Shown piece by piece: positions 43,573-53,187 of a stretch of 64,000 nt of DNA. Under the pieces are notes generated by a model. The model did not search any database. It saw nothing but the letters and a program-made list of their open reading frames with translations, and was not told the DNA's origin. The stretch spans positions 3,782,001 through 3,846,000 of the forward strand of contig NZ_CP092462.1 of NCBI RefSeq assembly GCF_022387135.1, written 5' to 3'. The position numbers and the translations under genes are program-made. The DNA is from Comamonas sp. B21-038 (GTDB taxonomy: Bacteria > Pseudomonadota > Gammaproteobacteria > Burkholderiales > Burkholderiaceae_C). The first letter of the stretch is position 1, and every line of letters starts with the position of its first letter.

Positions 43573-45050
43573 GCCGCCACCGCCCGCCGCACAAAACGCC
43601 CAGCGCGCGCCGGCAAAGCACCCGCCTCTTCGGTGTAGCTCAGCACGCCATTGACCCAGACGGCTTCCACGCCCACGCTGCGCTGCTTGGGGTTTTCAAA
43701 GGTGGCCTGGTCCTGGATGCGGGCGGGGTCGAACACGACCACATCGGCGGCCTTGCCGGCGGCCAGCAGGCCCCGGTCGGCCATGCGAAAGCGCTGGGCC
43801 GACATGCCTGTCATCTTGTGCACCGCCTGGGCGAGGCTCAGCACGCCCTTGTCGCGCCAGTACATGGCCAGCACGCGCGGGAAGGCGCCCCACAGCCGGG
43901 GGTGTGGGCGCTCGTCGTTGGGCAGGCCGTCGGAGCCGATCATGGCCAGCGGGTGGCGGATGACGCGTTCCACATCGTCCTCGCGCATCTGGAAGTAGCA
44001 GGCATTGCCAGGCTTGAGGCGCACGCAGGCGTCGTACTCGCTGATGCCCCAGTCCTTGGCGATATCGCGCAGGTAGCGGCCGCCCACCTCAGGGTGGGGT
44101 TCGCTGCGGGTGATCAGGATATCGATCACGCCATCGACCAGGTCCTCGCGCAGCACGGTGGAGCCGGCGGTGTAGGGATAGACGTCCATCGACAGCTCTT
44201 GCTGCTGCGCCAGTTTGTCGACCAGCGGCAAGGTCTGCAGCGTGCGGCCCCAGTTGGCCGAGCCCGCGCATTTGTGGTGCGACAGCACCAGCGGCAGGCC
44301 CGACTGCTGGGCCGTGCCAGCGGCCTCCAGCATGGCCTCCAGAATGCCTTCGAGCTCGTCGCGGATATGGGTGGCATAGACGCCGCCATGCCGGGCGGCC
44401 ACGGTGGCTACTGCTACCAGCTCCTGCATGTCCGCCGCATAGGCCTCGCGGTAGAAGATGCCGCTGGACAGGCCCAGCGCGCCGGCCTGCATGGCCTCGT
44501 GCATGTCCTGCGCCATGGCCTCGCGCTCGGCGGCATTGGCCGGGCGGCTCAGATCGGCCATGTGCTTGATGCGCAGCGAGGTGTGGCCCAACAGCGCCGC
44601 AATATTGACGGAGGGTTGCGCCGCATCCACGGCCGCTGCGTAATCCTGCATGCTGCCAAAGCGGAACTGCTGGTCGCCCAGCAGTGACAGCGGTGCTGGC
44701 GGGTGCGCCGTCACCACCGGGGCCAGCGAGATGCCGCAGTTGCCGGCGATCACCGTGGTCACCCCTTGCGAGAGCTTGGGCAGCATGGCCGGGCTGTTCA
44801 GCGCCGCCGCGTCGTCATGGGTGTGTACATCGATAAAGCCCGGTGCGATCACCTTGGCGGTGCAGTCGATCTGCAGCGGGTCCTGCGCCTTCCAGCCGGC
44901 CAGCGCTGCCTGCTGGGCGGCGTCGGCCACACCATCGCGGGCAAACACGCCAATGATGCGCCCACCCTGCAGCCACACATCCCCGACAAACTCCGACAGG
45001 CCGGTGCCATCCACCACCGTGCCATTGCTCAACCACACTCTGCGTTCCAT
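43569..45050 (-). CDS. N-acyl-D-amino-acid deacylase (D-aminoacylase)
   Basis: The 493-residue amidohydrolase has H76-T-H78-D-D, a G-N-C-G segment with the metal-binding cysteine, and later H-H-K and A-T-H-I-R motifs typical of D-aminoacylases. It hydrolyses N-acyl-D-amino acids to the free D-amino acid and a carboxylate. ATG at 45050 has GGAG 8 bp upstream; an in-frame GTG further up is less likely. It lies 33 bp after the RpiR regulator and in the same direction as the D-serine dehydratase-like and peptide importer genes. Confidence 0.9.
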   Translation of the reverse strand: MERRVWLSNGTVVDGTGLSEFVGDVWLQGGRIIGVFARDGVADAAQQAALAGWKAQDPLQIDCTAKVIAPGFIDVHTHDDAAALNSPAMLPKLSQGVTTVIAGNCGISLAPVVTAHPPAPLSLLGDQQFRFGSMQDYAAAVDAAQPSVNIAALLGHTSLRIKHMADLSRPANAAEREAMAQDMHEAMQAGALGLSSGIFYREAYAADMQELVAVATVAARHGGVYATHIRDELEGILEAMLEAAGTAQQSGLPLVLSHHKCAGSANWGRTLQTLPLVDKLAQQQELSMDVYPYTAGSTVLREDLVDGVIDILITRSEPHPEVGGRYLRDIAKDWGISEYDACVRLKPGNACYFQMREDDVERVIRHPLAMIGSDGLPNDERPHPRLWGAFPRVLAMYWRDKGVLSLAQAVHKMTGMSAQRFRMADRGLLAAGKAADVVVFDPARIQDQATFENPKQRSVGVEAVWVNGVLSYTEEAGALPARAGRFVRRAVAA

Positions 45051-45083
45051 TGTTGTATCTCCAGGCACTGCTGCCGGCTGCCA

Positions 45084-46028
45084 TCAGCCAGCGGTGGGGC
45101 CTTGTTGTTTGGTGGGGGCGGGTGCATCCCCTTTGCGCTGCTGCGCGGGCTGCTGAAAGCCCATGTATTCATAGCTGTCAAAGCCATGGGTCTCCAGCAG
45201 CCGCTTGTACTGCTGCATGCCCGTGACCACGCGCGGCCCCAGAATCTGCGCCAGGCGCACCATCATGATTTCGATCACCACCAGGTGGGCCAGGTAGGCC
45301 TCGGTGCCCACGCGCATCACCGCGTCCTGCGGCACATTCACCGCCAGCACATGGTCTGCCATCTCGGCCAGCGGCGTGTCCGGCTGGGTCAGGGCCACCA
45401 CGGTGGCGCCCTGCTGCTTGGCAAACTGCGCCGCCTCCAAGGTGTAGGGCATGCGCCCCACATGCGATATCACAAAGGCCACGCCGTTCTTGCCCAAGGT
45501 CGAGGCCGACACCAGCTGCTGGTGCGCATCGAAGATGGCGTTGGACGTGAGGCCCAGGCGGAACAAGCGGCTTTGCAGCTCCTGCGCCATGAAGGACGAA
45601 GCCGCCCCGACCGAGTAGCAATCGATGCGCGAGGCCTTGGCCATCTTGCCGGCCACCTCGTCGATCAGCGCCGCATCCAGGCGTTGGCCCAGGTTGGCAA
45701 TCGCACCCGCTGCCGCATGCACGATCTTGCTGACCACCTCGGCGGTGGAGTCGTCCTGCTGCACGCTGCGGTGCAAGTGCGATCCCGACACCGCCAAGGT
45801 CTGCGCCAGCGCCACCATGAACTCGCGCACCGATGCATAGCCAAAGCGGCGGCACATGCGCACGATCGTCGGCATGGACACATTCGCCTGCAGCGCCAGC
45901 TGCTCGACGGTGGCCAGCACGGCGGCGCCCGGGTCGCGCAGGATCACATCGATGACCTGGCGCTGGGCCAGCGGCAGCGCGGCCTGCTGCTGTTGCAGCA
46001 ACTGCAGGCTCAAAACCGAGCGATTCAT
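45084..46028 (-). CDS. RpiR/MurR family transcriptional regulator (HTH plus SIS domain)
   Basis: The 314-residue protein has an N-terminal HTH_6 domain (residues about 1-80, with M-P-T-I-V-R-M-C-R-R-F-G-Y) and a SIS domain that usually binds a phosphosugar or related ligand. Of several clustered ATGs, the one at 46028 is chosen because GGGGAG lies 7 bp upstream. It sits in the middle of the D-amino-acid cluster and probably controls it. A HexR-like palindrome at the ridA promoter is a candidate target. Confidence 0.87.
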   Translation of the reverse strand: MNRSVLSLQLLQQQQAALPLAQRQVIDVILRDPGAAVLATVEQLALQANVSMPTIVRMCRRFGYASVREFMVALAQTLAVSGSHLHRSVQQDDSTAEVVSKIVHAAAGAIANLGQRLDAALIDEVAGKMAKASRIDCYSVGAASSFMAQELQSRLFRLGLTSNAIFDAHQQLVSASTLGKNGVAFVISHVGRMPYTLEAAQFAKQQGATVVALTQPDTPLAEMADHVLAVNVPQDAVMRVGTEAYLAHLVVIEIMMVRLAQILGPRVVTGMQQYKRLLETHGFDSYEYMGFQQPAQQRKGDAPAPTKQQGPTAG

Positions 46029-46099
46029 CACCATGCTCCCCATTGATAGCCTAGCCACTGGTTGGAGCAGAGACGATGCGCGGGCAGCCGAGCAAGGGC

Positions 46100-46185
46100 C
46101 GCAGCCGGCCGCGCCGCCCCGCAGCGAGGGCTGCGTCCCTCTTCCCATGCGTAGCATGAGAGAAGGGGGAAGGCGCAAAGCGCCT
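46100..46185. repeat. REP-like cluster of three palindromes
   Basis: Three hairpins follow one another: CGCAGCC / GGCTGCG (46100-46135), CCCTCTTCCCATGC with an imperfect inverse (46137-46167), and AGGCGC / GCGCCT (46171-46185). They occupy the gap between the dehydratase-like and rpiR genes, where they might stabilise or end the upstream message. Confidence 0.6.
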
Positions 46186-46207
46186 CAGGGGGTTGTGCTC
46201 TAAGCAT

Positions 46208-47479
46208 TCAGAACCTTGTCTCGATCGCATCGACCAGGTTCCAGGCATCGTCCACCACCGGAATCCAGCCCCACTTGTCAAAGGTGGTGCAAGGGTGGGA
46301 GATGCCCAGCGCAATGCGGTCGCCCACCGCCGGCGCGCCCTGCGCCGGGTCAAAGCGCAGGTAGGCATGCTGGTCGTTCAGGGCCGAGATCGTCCAGCCC
46401 GCAGGCGCGGGCTGGGCCGTTTGGCTGCCGCGCGGCGCATGGCGCTGCACCGATGGCATTTCCAGGTCGTAGGAGATATCGCGGCGGCCGCAGGTCAGCA
46501 AGGCCAGGCCTGGCTCCGGCACGGACTGCACCATGGCCCAGACCTCCAGCGCGGCCTGCAGCGATGCATCCACGCCTTCGCGCTGCTCGACCAGCTTGAG
46601 CAAGCGGCGGTAGTTGCCATGGTCATGGGTGATGTAGCAGCCCGAGCGCAGCACGCCGGTAAAGGCACGCGACAGGCCCGCGCCCTGCAGCAACGGCACC
46701 ACCAGGTCAAAAATGGCCGATCCGCCAGCGCTCAGGATCGGCGCCTCCTCAGGCAGCAGGCCCTGGGCATCGCAGGCCTTGGCAATCTCCACCACGCGGC
46801 GCACCAGCTCGGCGACGGCGGGGATGTCATGGGCGCTGTCGCACTGGGTCAGGCCCCCTTCATAGCATTCGATGCCGCCCAGCTGGGCACTGCTGCTGGC
46901 ATGGATGGCCTGGGCCAGCGCCAGCGCGTCTTCCTGGCTGCGCACACCGGTGCGCTGGCCGGGAATGCCCACCTCGATCAGCACATCGAAGCGGCGTGCG
47001 CTGTTGCGCGCGCGGCTCCAGTCCTCGATGCAGCGCAGCTGGCTGATCGAATCGACCAGGAACCAGACGCGCAGATCCGCGTGCTGGCTCAGCAACGCGT
47101 CCAGCCCATCCAGATCGGCAGGCGCCACCACCTGGTTGGCAATGATGGCGCGGCGCGCACCGGCTTCCACGCCGACGGCCAGCTGGAAGATGGTCGCAAA
47201 GGTCAGCCCCCAGGCGCCACCTTGGAGCTGCAGGTCAAACAGCTGGGGCGACATGGTGGTCTTGCCATGCGGCGCAAACTGGATCTGGCGGCGCGCCGCA
47301 TAGTCCTGCATCCAGTGGGCGTTGTGGGCCAGGGCCGACTGGCGGATGACGGCCAGCGGATAAGGCAGGTCATCGCGCAGCACATTCCAGCCGCGTGCAG
47401 CCAATGCAGAGGCCTGGGTGGGAGCAGCAGCCAGCGGGTAGCTCTTGCTGCGCGCGTCAATCAAAAAATCGGGTTGCAT
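46208..47479 (-). CDS. DSD1-type D-serine dehydratase-like PLP enzyme (alanine racemase N-terminal fold)
   Basis: The 423-residue protein has the PLP lysine in A-P-H-G-K73-T-T-M and a C-terminal domain with a zinc-type H-P-C-T-T-F-D-K-W, as in metal-activated D-serine dehydratases and D-threonine aldolases. It would convert a D-hydroxy or related D-amino acid to a keto acid, passing through an enamine. It is separated from the peptide importer ATPase gene by only 11 bp and lies upstream of the RpiR and D-aminoacylase genes. Exact substrate (D-serine, D-threonine or other) remains open. Confidence 0.87.
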   Translation of the reverse strand: MQPDFLIDARSKSYPLAAAPTQASALAARGWNVLRDDLPYPLAVIRQSALAHNAHWMQDYAARRQIQFAPHGKTTMSPQLFDLQLQGGAWGLTFATIFQLAVGVEAGARRAIIANQVVAPADLDGLDALLSQHADLRVWFLVDSISQLRCIEDWSRARNSARRFDVLIEVGIPGQRTGVRSQEDALALAQAIHASSSAQLGGIECYEGGLTQCDSAHDIPAVAELVRRVVEIAKACDAQGLLPEEAPILSAGGSAIFDLVVPLLQGAGLSRAFTGVLRSGCYITHDHGNYRRLLKLVEQREGVDASLQAALEVWAMVQSVPEPGLALLTCGRRDISYDLEMPSVQRHAPRGSQTAQPAPAGWTISALNDQHAYLRFDPAQGAPAVGDRIALGISHPCTTFDKWGWIPVVDDAWNLVDAIETRF

Positions 47480-47490
47480 GGTTCACTCTC

Positions 47491-48513
47491 TCAATCTTGG
47501 ACTTTCCAGCAGGCCTGCAGATGGCCTTCGGCCACGGGGCGCAGCTGCATATCAGCCTGGGCGCAGCGCGCCTCGGCCTGCGGGCAACGGGTACGAAAGA
47601 CGCAACCACTCGGTGGGTTCTTGGGGCTGGGCAGGTCACCCGACAGCAGCGGGATGCTGCGCCGCTGGGCCGGGTCCGGAATCGGTGCGGCTGCCAGCAA
47701 GGCCTGGGTATAGGGGTGGCGCGGCCGGGCATACAAGGCCTCGGTCGGTGCCACCTCCACCACACGGCCCAGATACAGGACCACCACGCGATCGCAGAGG
47801 TATTCCACCACATCCAAATCGTGCGAGATGAAGAGCAGCGTCAATCCAAGGCGATCTTTGAGGTCGCCCAGCAAATTGACCACCTGCGCCTGGATAGACA
47901 CATCCAGCGCGGACAGCGGCTCATCGGCCACGATAAAGCGCGGCTGCACTGCCAGTGCCCGGGCAATGCCAATGCGCTGGCGCTGGCCGCCGGAGAACTC
48001 ATGCGGAAAGCGCTCGGCATGTTCGGGACGCAAACCCACCTGGTCCAGCAGCTCGGCAATGCGCTGCTGGCGCGCCGCACCGGGCGCCAGCCCGTGGGTG
48101 GACAGCGCCTCGCCCAGCACATCGCGGATGCGCATGCGCGGGTTCAGGCTGGCATAGGGGTCCTGGAAGATGATCTGGATATCGGAACGCAGTGGCCGCA
48201 TCGCGCTGGGGCCCAGGTGCGCCAGGTCCACGGTCTCGCCGCCCTGCTTGCGAAAATGCAGCTGGCCATCGGTCGGCTCGATCAGCCGCGTCAGCAGCCG
48301 GCCGATGGTGCTTTTGCCGGAGCCCGACTCGCCGACCAGGCCCAGGGTCTCGCCGGGGTAGATGTCAAAGGAAACATCCTGCACCGCGCGCACCGGGTGG
48401 GCGCCGCTGCCAAACTGCTTGCTCAAATGCTGGATGCGCACCAGCGGCTCGGCCGCTGAGGTGGCTGCCGTGGCCAGCGCGGCCGGGCGGTCCAGGGTGT
48501 CGGTCATGCTCAT
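47491..48513 (-). CDS. Peptide ABC transporter ATP-binding protein, DppF/OppF type
   Basis: The 340-residue ATPase has Walker [10 protein letters not shown], signature F-S-G-G-Q-R-Q-R, Walker B I-V-A-D-E-P and switch H in I-S-H-D-L. The C-terminal oligopeptide extension has a cysteine cluster ([14 protein letters not shown]) typical of Opp/Dpp ATPases. It overlaps the upstream DppD-type gene by 4 bp. Confidence 0.92.
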   Translation of the reverse strand: MSMTDTLDRPAALATAATSAAEPLVRIQHLSKQFGSGAHPVRAVQDVSFDIYPGETLGLVGESGSGKSTIGRLLTRLIEPTDGQLHFRKQGGETVDLAHLGPSAMRPLRSDIQIIFQDPYASLNPRMRIRDVLGEALSTHGLAPGAARQQRIAELLDQVGLRPEHAERFPHEFSGGQRQRIGIARALAVQPRFIVADEPLSALDVSIQAQVVNLLGDLKDRLGLTLLFISHDLDVVEYLCDRVVVLYLGRVVEVAPTEALYARPRHPYTQALLAAAPIPDPAQRRSIPLLSGDLPSPKNPPSGCVFRTRCPQAEARCAQADMQLRPVAEGHLQACWKVQD

Positions 48514-49616
48514 GCGGCTTCTCCTGCGCGAATGCAGCGCACCTGGCGCTCGCTGGGCTGGGCGTCGTTGCCGGTGCGCCATGTCTCCAGGCCGGGCATG
48601 GCCTGCTCGCAGGCGTTCAGGCGCTTGCTGCAGCGCGGCGCAAAGGCGCAACCGGGCGGCGGGCTCAAGGGGCTGGAGACCTGGCCGGGGATGGCATCCA
48701 GGCGGCGCCGCCCCACAAAGGCCGGCTTGCCACCGGCGCGCAGCGCGGCGGCCTCAGCCAGCTCGCGCTGGCGCGCCATGCCGGGCAGGCAGCCCAGCAG
48801 GCCCTGGGTATAGGGGTGCTGGGGTGCGGCGAACAGCGCATGCACGCTGGCGGTCTCGACAATGCGGCCGGCATACATCACCGCAATCGCATCGGCGTAC
48901 TGCGCCACCACGCCCAGGTTATGGGTCACAAACAGAATGCTCATGCCCGTCTCTTTTTGCAGCCGGCCCATCAAGGCCAGGATCTGCGCCTGGATGGTCA
49001 CATCCAGCGCGGTGGTGGGCTCGTCGGCAATCAGCAGGCTCGGGTCGCAGGCCATGGCCAGCGCAATCATTACCCGCTGGCGCATGCCGCCAGACAGCTG
49101 GTGCGGGTACTCATGCACGCGCTGGGCCGCAGCCGGTATCTCCACCAGCTCCAGCATGCGCTGGGCATGGGCCAAGGCCGCCGCCTTGCCCAGGCCCTTG
49201 TGCAGGCGCACCGATTCGGCAATCTGCTCGCCCACGGTCAGCACCGGGTTCAGGCTGGTCATGGGCTCCTGGAACACCATGGCCAGCTCATTGCCGCGCA
49301 GCGCACGCAGGGACTTGGCATCCAGCGACAGCAGATCCACCGTGCGGCCATCGCGCTGCACAAACCGGGCCTGGCCTTGCACCTGGGCTTGCGAAGTCTT
49401 GGCATGCAGGCCCATCAGCGACAGGCTGGTGACCGACTTGCCCGAACCCGACTCGCCCACAAGGGCCAGGGTCTGGCCCGGCAGAATCTGAAAGCTCACA
49501 TCGGAGACGCTCTGGATACGCCCGCCTTCGGTGGCGAACGAGGTCGACAGCGAGCGCACATCCAGGCGGGGCGCGGCCAGGCTGGTGGCCGCTGCAGGGG
49601 TGGCGGTGTTCATCAT
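48510..49616 (-). CDS. Peptide ABC transporter ATP-binding protein, DppD/OppD type
   Basis: The 368-residue ATPase has Walker [10 protein letters not shown], signature L-S-G-G-M-R-Q-R, Walker B L-I-A-D-E-P-T-T and the C-terminal cysteine-containing extension. It pairs with the DppF-type ATPase. Four-base overlaps at both ends mark tight translational coupling with permease and partner ATPase. Confidence 0.92.
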   Translation of the reverse strand: MMNTATPAAATSLAAPRLDVRSLSTSFATEGGRIQSVSDVSFQILPGQTLALVGESGSGKSVTSLSLMGLHAKTSQAQVQGQARFVQRDGRTVDLLSLDAKSLRALRGNELAMVFQEPMTSLNPVLTVGEQIAESVRLHKGLGKAAALAHAQRMLELVEIPAAAQRVHEYPHQLSGGMRQRVMIALAMACDPSLLIADEPTTALDVTIQAQILALMGRLQKETGMSILFVTHNLGVVAQYADAIAVMYAGRIVETASVHALFAAPQHPYTQGLLGCLPGMARQRELAEAAALRAGGKPAFVGRRRLDAIPGQVSSPLSPPPGCAFAPRCSKRLNACEQAMPGLETWRTGNDAQPSERQVRCIRAGEAA

Positions 49617-50509
49617 GATTTGTTCTTCAGCTTGGGGTCGAGCAGATCGCGCACACCGTCGCCCAGCAGCTGCAGCGACAGCGCCGTCAGCACAATGGCC
49701 ACGCCGGGGGTCAGAATGGTCCAGAACGCCTTGTCGGCATATTCCAGGCTGCCGGCAATCATCGTGCCCCAGGTGGGGATGTCAGGCGGCACGCCCACGC
49801 CCAGAAAGGACAGGCCCGCCTCGGCCAGGATGGCATAGGCAAAGATGAAGGTGACCTGCACCAGCACCGGCGACAGCAGGTTGGGGAGGATATGGCGCCA
49901 CAGAATCAGCGGCGTGCGCACGCCCAGCGCCTTGGCGGCATCGACAAACAGCAGCTCGCGCAGCACCAGCGTGGAGGCACGCACCACGCGGGCCACGCGC
50001 GGCGTGTAGACGATGGTCAGCGCCAGAATCACATTCCACAGCGAGGCACCCAGGATCGACACCAGCGCAATGCCCAGCAGGATGTCGGGGAAGGCCATCA
50101 TCGCGTCGACCAGGCGCATCAGCGGTGCATCGAGGCGGCGGAAGTAGCCGGCCAGCATGCCCAGCAAGGTGCCTAGCACCACGGCGCCCAGCGCGGTGAA
50201 GAGGCCAATCATCAGCGAGTAGCGCGCGCCGTAGATGATGCGCGCCATCACATCGCGGCCCAGCTCATCGTTGCCAGCCCAGTGCGCCCACGAAGGCGCA
50301 TGCAGGCGCATGCTGATGTTCATGTCATTGGGGTCGGAGTCGGTCAGCAGTGGATAGAGCAACGCGGTGGCGGCAATCAGCAGCAGCACCACGGCACTCG
50401 CCAGCACCACCTTGCGCGCAAACAGCCGGCGCAAGGTCTTGAACCAGGGGGACTGGGCCCAGCCGCCGCGCGCGGGCAGCGGCAATGCCGTTGGGGAGGC
50501 GTTCATCAT
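49613..50509 (-). CDS. Peptide ABC transporter permease, DppC/OppC type
   Basis: The 298-residue protein has a cytoplasmic N-terminus, about six helices, the G-N-D-E-L-G-R-D segment characteristic of DppC/OppC and the EAA loop (D-A-A-K-A-L-G). Two ATG codons at 50509 and 50506 overlap the upstream permease stop (ATGATGA), which fixes the start despite a much longer open frame. Confidence 0.92.
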   Translation of the reverse strand: MMNASPTALPLPARGGWAQSPWFKTLRRLFARKVVLASAVVLLLIAATALLYPLLTDSDPNDMNISMRLHAPSWAHWAGNDELGRDVMARIIYGARYSLMIGLFTALGAVVLGTLLGMLAGYFRRLDAPLMRLVDAMMAFPDILLGIALVSILGASLWNVILALTIVYTPRVARVVRASTLVLRELLFVDAAKALGVRTPLILWRHILPNLLSPVLVQVTFIFAYAILAEAGLSFLGVGVPPDIPTWGTMIAGSLEYADKAFWTILTPGVAIVLTALSLQLLGDGVRDLLDPKLKNKS

Positions 50510-51456
50510 TGGCCCTCCAGACGAATGCGGGGATCCACCACCGTGTAGAGCAGGTCGATCGCGAGGTTGATGAAAACGTAGATGGCGGCAATGACGAGCA
50601 AGGTGCCCTGGATGACCGGATAGTCGCGCCGCAGCACGGCCCGCACCACCAGGTTGCCCACGCCGGGCAGGTTGAACACGGTCTCGGTCACCACCGTGCC
50701 GCCAATCATCAAGGCCAGGGTCAGGCCCAGCACGGTCACGACCGGCACCAGCGCATTGCGCAGCACATGCTTGACCAGCACCACCGACTCGCCCAGGCCC
50801 TTGGCCCGCGCGGTGCGCACATAGTCCTCGCCCAGAATGTCGAGCACCGAGGCGCGGGTGAAGCGGATGATCAGCGCCGAGTTGAGCACGCCCAGCACCA
50901 GCGCGGGCAGCAGCAGATGCTGCAGGCGGTCGCCAAAGCTGGCGTCCGGATCGCCATAGCCCGAGGCCGGGAACCAGCCCAGGTGCACGGCAAACACCTG
51001 GATCAGGATCAGGCCGAACCAGAAGCTGGGGATGCTCGCGCCCAGCATCGCAATGCTGCTGAGCACCTGGTCGATCCAGCTGCCACGCCACACGGCTGCG
51101 GCCATACCACAGGGCACACCGATCAACGCGGCAATCGACACGGCGAACAGCGCCAGAAACATCGTGGGCTCGGCGCGCTCGAGCAGTGCCTGCGTGACCG
51201 GCATCTGCAGGAACAACGACTGGCCCAGGTTGCCTTGCAGCACCTGGCCAATCCAGAGCACAAACTGGGTGGTGAGGGGCTTGTCCAGCCCGTACTGCAC
51301 GCGCGCGGCAGCAATATCGGCGGCGGTGGCCTGGTCACCCAGCAGCAGCGCCACCGGATCGCCCGACGCCAGACGCGTGAGCAGGAACACCAGCACGGCC
51401 ACCAGGGCGAGCACTACCACAGCGCCGCCCAGGCGCTTGACTAAAAAATGCAGCAT
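50506..51456 (-). CDS. Peptide ABC transporter permease, DppB/OppB type
   Basis: The 316-residue inner membrane permease starts with the typical short helix (F-L-V-K-R-L-G-G-A-V-V-V). It has about six transmembrane segments and the loop D-Y-V-R-T-A-R-A-K-G-L of DppB. It is 25 bp downstream of the binding protein gene and coupled to the DppC-type gene. Confidence 0.93.
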   Translation of the reverse strand: MLHFLVKRLGGAVVVLALVAVLVFLLTRLASGDPVALLLGDQATAADIAAARVQYGLDKPLTTQFVLWIGQVLQGNLGQSLFLQMPVTQALLERAEPTMFLALFAVSIAALIGVPCGMAAAVWRGSWIDQVLSSIAMLGASIPSFWFGLILIQVFAVHLGWFPASGYGDPDASFGDRLQHLLLPALVLGVLNSALIIRFTRASVLDILGEDYVRTARAKGLGESVVLVKHVLRNALVPVVTVLGLTLALMIGGTVVTETVFNLPGVGNLVVRAVLRRDYPVIQGTLLVIAAIYVFINLAIDLLYTVVDPRIRLEGQ

Positions 51457-51481
51457 GGCTGAACTCGAGAGTCGCTGGGGC

Positions 51482-53056
51482 TTACTGGCTCAGCGAGGTG
51501 TTCCAGAAGAAAGGCCAGGGCATGGGCTGGTAGCCCTGCAGCTTGGATGAACGTGCCGACAGCGCGTTGAACTTGCCCACTTCGACAAAGGGCACCTCGT
51601 CATAGACCAGCGCCTGCACCTTGCCCCAGAGCGGGCCGCGCTTGGCCACATCGGGCTCGCCATTGAAAGCGGCAAGCGCGGCCTTCTTGGTCTCCGTCTC
51701 CCACCAGCCCGGCGCGCCGCTGCCCATCTGGGGGGGCGACAGCATCGGCTCAGGGAACAGGCCCGAGTGGGTCATGTAGACATCCCAGAGCTTGGCATCG
51801 TTGCGGCGCTGCACCAGGGTGGCCCAGTCCACCACCTGCAGCTCGGTCTTGAAGCCGGCGCGCTTCAAGTGCTCGGCCATCACCAGCGCCATGTTGTAGT
51901 GGAACTCATACTGGCGGCTGGCCATGATGCGGATCGGCTCGGACTTGTAGCCGGCCTTGGCGGCCTGGTCCTTTGCCAGCTGCGGGTTCTTCTGGTTGTA
52001 CTGCTTGGCACCGGCATCCGAGTAGTACGGCGTGCCCTTGGCAAAGAAGTTGGGCTCGGCGGCGAAGAAGCGCTTGTCGCCAAAACCGGCCTGCAGCATC
52101 TCGGCCGGGCCCATTGCGGTCTGCACCGCCTGGCGCAGCTCCTTCTTGGCCAGCACCCCTTCCTTGGTGTTGAAGACGATATAGGGGAAGCCAAAGTTCT
52201 GCGTGACGATCGGCACCACGTTGGGCGCAGCCTTTTCCAGGCGGCCTACCGATTCGACCTGCAGCAGATCGGCGTACTGGAACTGGCCCGAGAGCACACC
52301 CTCGACCCGCGTCGTCGCATTGGGCACCGGCACAAAGCGCAGCTCATCGAGCTGGGCCTCGCGCTTGCCGGCATAGCCGCTGGCAGGCTCGCTGCGTGCG
52401 GCGTACTGGTCAAAACGCGCCAGCACGGTGAACTGGTCGGGCTTGCGCTCCTTGAGTTGGTAGGGGCCCGTGCCGATGAAATCCTTGAGAACCGGTGCCA
52501 CCGCTTCCTTGGGCATGATGCCGGCCATGCCGCTGGGCATCGCCAGGTGGGCCAGCAGCGGTGCATACACCGCCTTGAGCTTGATCTCCACCGTCTGCGG
52601 GTTCTTGGCGGTCATGTTGGCAATCTCCTGGCCCACGGCCTTGCCGCGTGCCGACACGTCCATCCAGCGCTGCAGCGAGGCGACCACGTCATCGGCCACC
52701 ATCTCCTTGCCGTTGTGGAACTTGACGCCCTTGCGCAACGTGATGGTGTAGGTCAGGCCATCGGCAGAAATCACGGGCATGGCCTGGGCCAGCATGGGCT
52801 GGAGGTTCCACTGCGCATCAAAGGTGAAGAGCGGCTCGTAGACATGCTGCATGATGGTGCCCACCAGGTCGGTGGAGCTGACCATCGGATCCAGACTCTG
52901 GGGCTCGCCAATCATCGCCAGGTTGGCGGCACCGCCCTTGTGGGCTGCCTGGGCCCAGGCGCTGCCCGCTGGCAGGCCTGCGCAGCCGGCAGCCAACAGG
53001 GCTGCGGCAAGCAGTTGGCGACGGGACGTGCGGACACGCGAGGCAAGGGCGTTCAT
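51482..53056 (-). CDS. Peptide ABC transporter substrate-binding protein (SBP_bac_5)
   Basis: The 524-residue protein has an export signal with a twin-arginine-like S-R-R-Q-L-L and a hydrophobic core, then a family 5 binding fold (for example S-L-D-P-M-V-S and Y-E-P-L-F-T near the start). ATG at 53056 gives a neat signal peptide, but the ATG at 53071 is equally possible. Neither has a strong ribosome binding site. It heads the importer-catabolic operon and is divergent from ridA, with which it shares a promoter region. The ligand is likely a short peptide or an acylated D-amino acid, judging from the neighbours. Confidence 0.88.
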   Translation of the reverse strand: MNALASRVRTSRRQLLAAALLAAGCAGLPAGSAWAQAAHKGGAANLAMIGEPQSLDPMVSSTDLVGTIMQHVYEPLFTFDAQWNLQPMLAQAMPVISADGLTYTITLRKGVKFHNGKEMVADDVVASLQRWMDVSARGKAVGQEIANMTAKNPQTVEIKLKAVYAPLLAHLAMPSGMAGIMPKEAVAPVLKDFIGTGPYQLKERKPDQFTVLARFDQYAARSEPASGYAGKREAQLDELRFVPVPNATTRVEGVLSGQFQYADLLQVESVGRLEKAAPNVVPIVTQNFGFPYIVFNTKEGVLAKKELRQAVQTAMGPAEMLQAGFGDKRFFAAEPNFFAKGTPYYSDAGAKQYNQKNPQLAKDQAAKAGYKSEPIRIMASRQYEFHYNMALVMAEHLKRAGFKTELQVVDWATLVQRRNDAKLWDVYMTHSGLFPEPMLSPPQMGSGAPGWWETETKKAALAAFNGEPDVAKRGPLWGKVQALVYDEVPFVEVGKFNALSARSSKLQGYQPMPWPFFWNTSLSQ

Positions 53057-53132
53057 GGGGCAGGCTTTCATCGAAGGGGTGAAGAAATTTTTTTACACCA
53101 CAACCGCTAAAAACCGCCTTCAAATCGATTTA

Positions 53133-53171
53133 TTGACAGGTTTATCGGTTGTTGATGTAATATCTTTACAT
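53133..53171 (+). promoter_or_regulatory. Strong sigma-70 promoter of ridA overlapped by a HexR-like operator
   Basis: TTGACA at 53133-53138 and TGTAAT at 53156-53161 are 17 bp apart, matching consensus at 11 of 12 positions. The -10 is inside the palindrome ATGTAA-TATCT-TTACAT (53155-53171). The 15-bp core agrees at 13 positions with the known HexR site, and HexR belongs to the RpiR family, as does the regulator in this cluster. Repression by that regulator is inferred. Confidence 0.65.
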
Positions 53172-53187
53172 ACAGGAGACCCACCCC

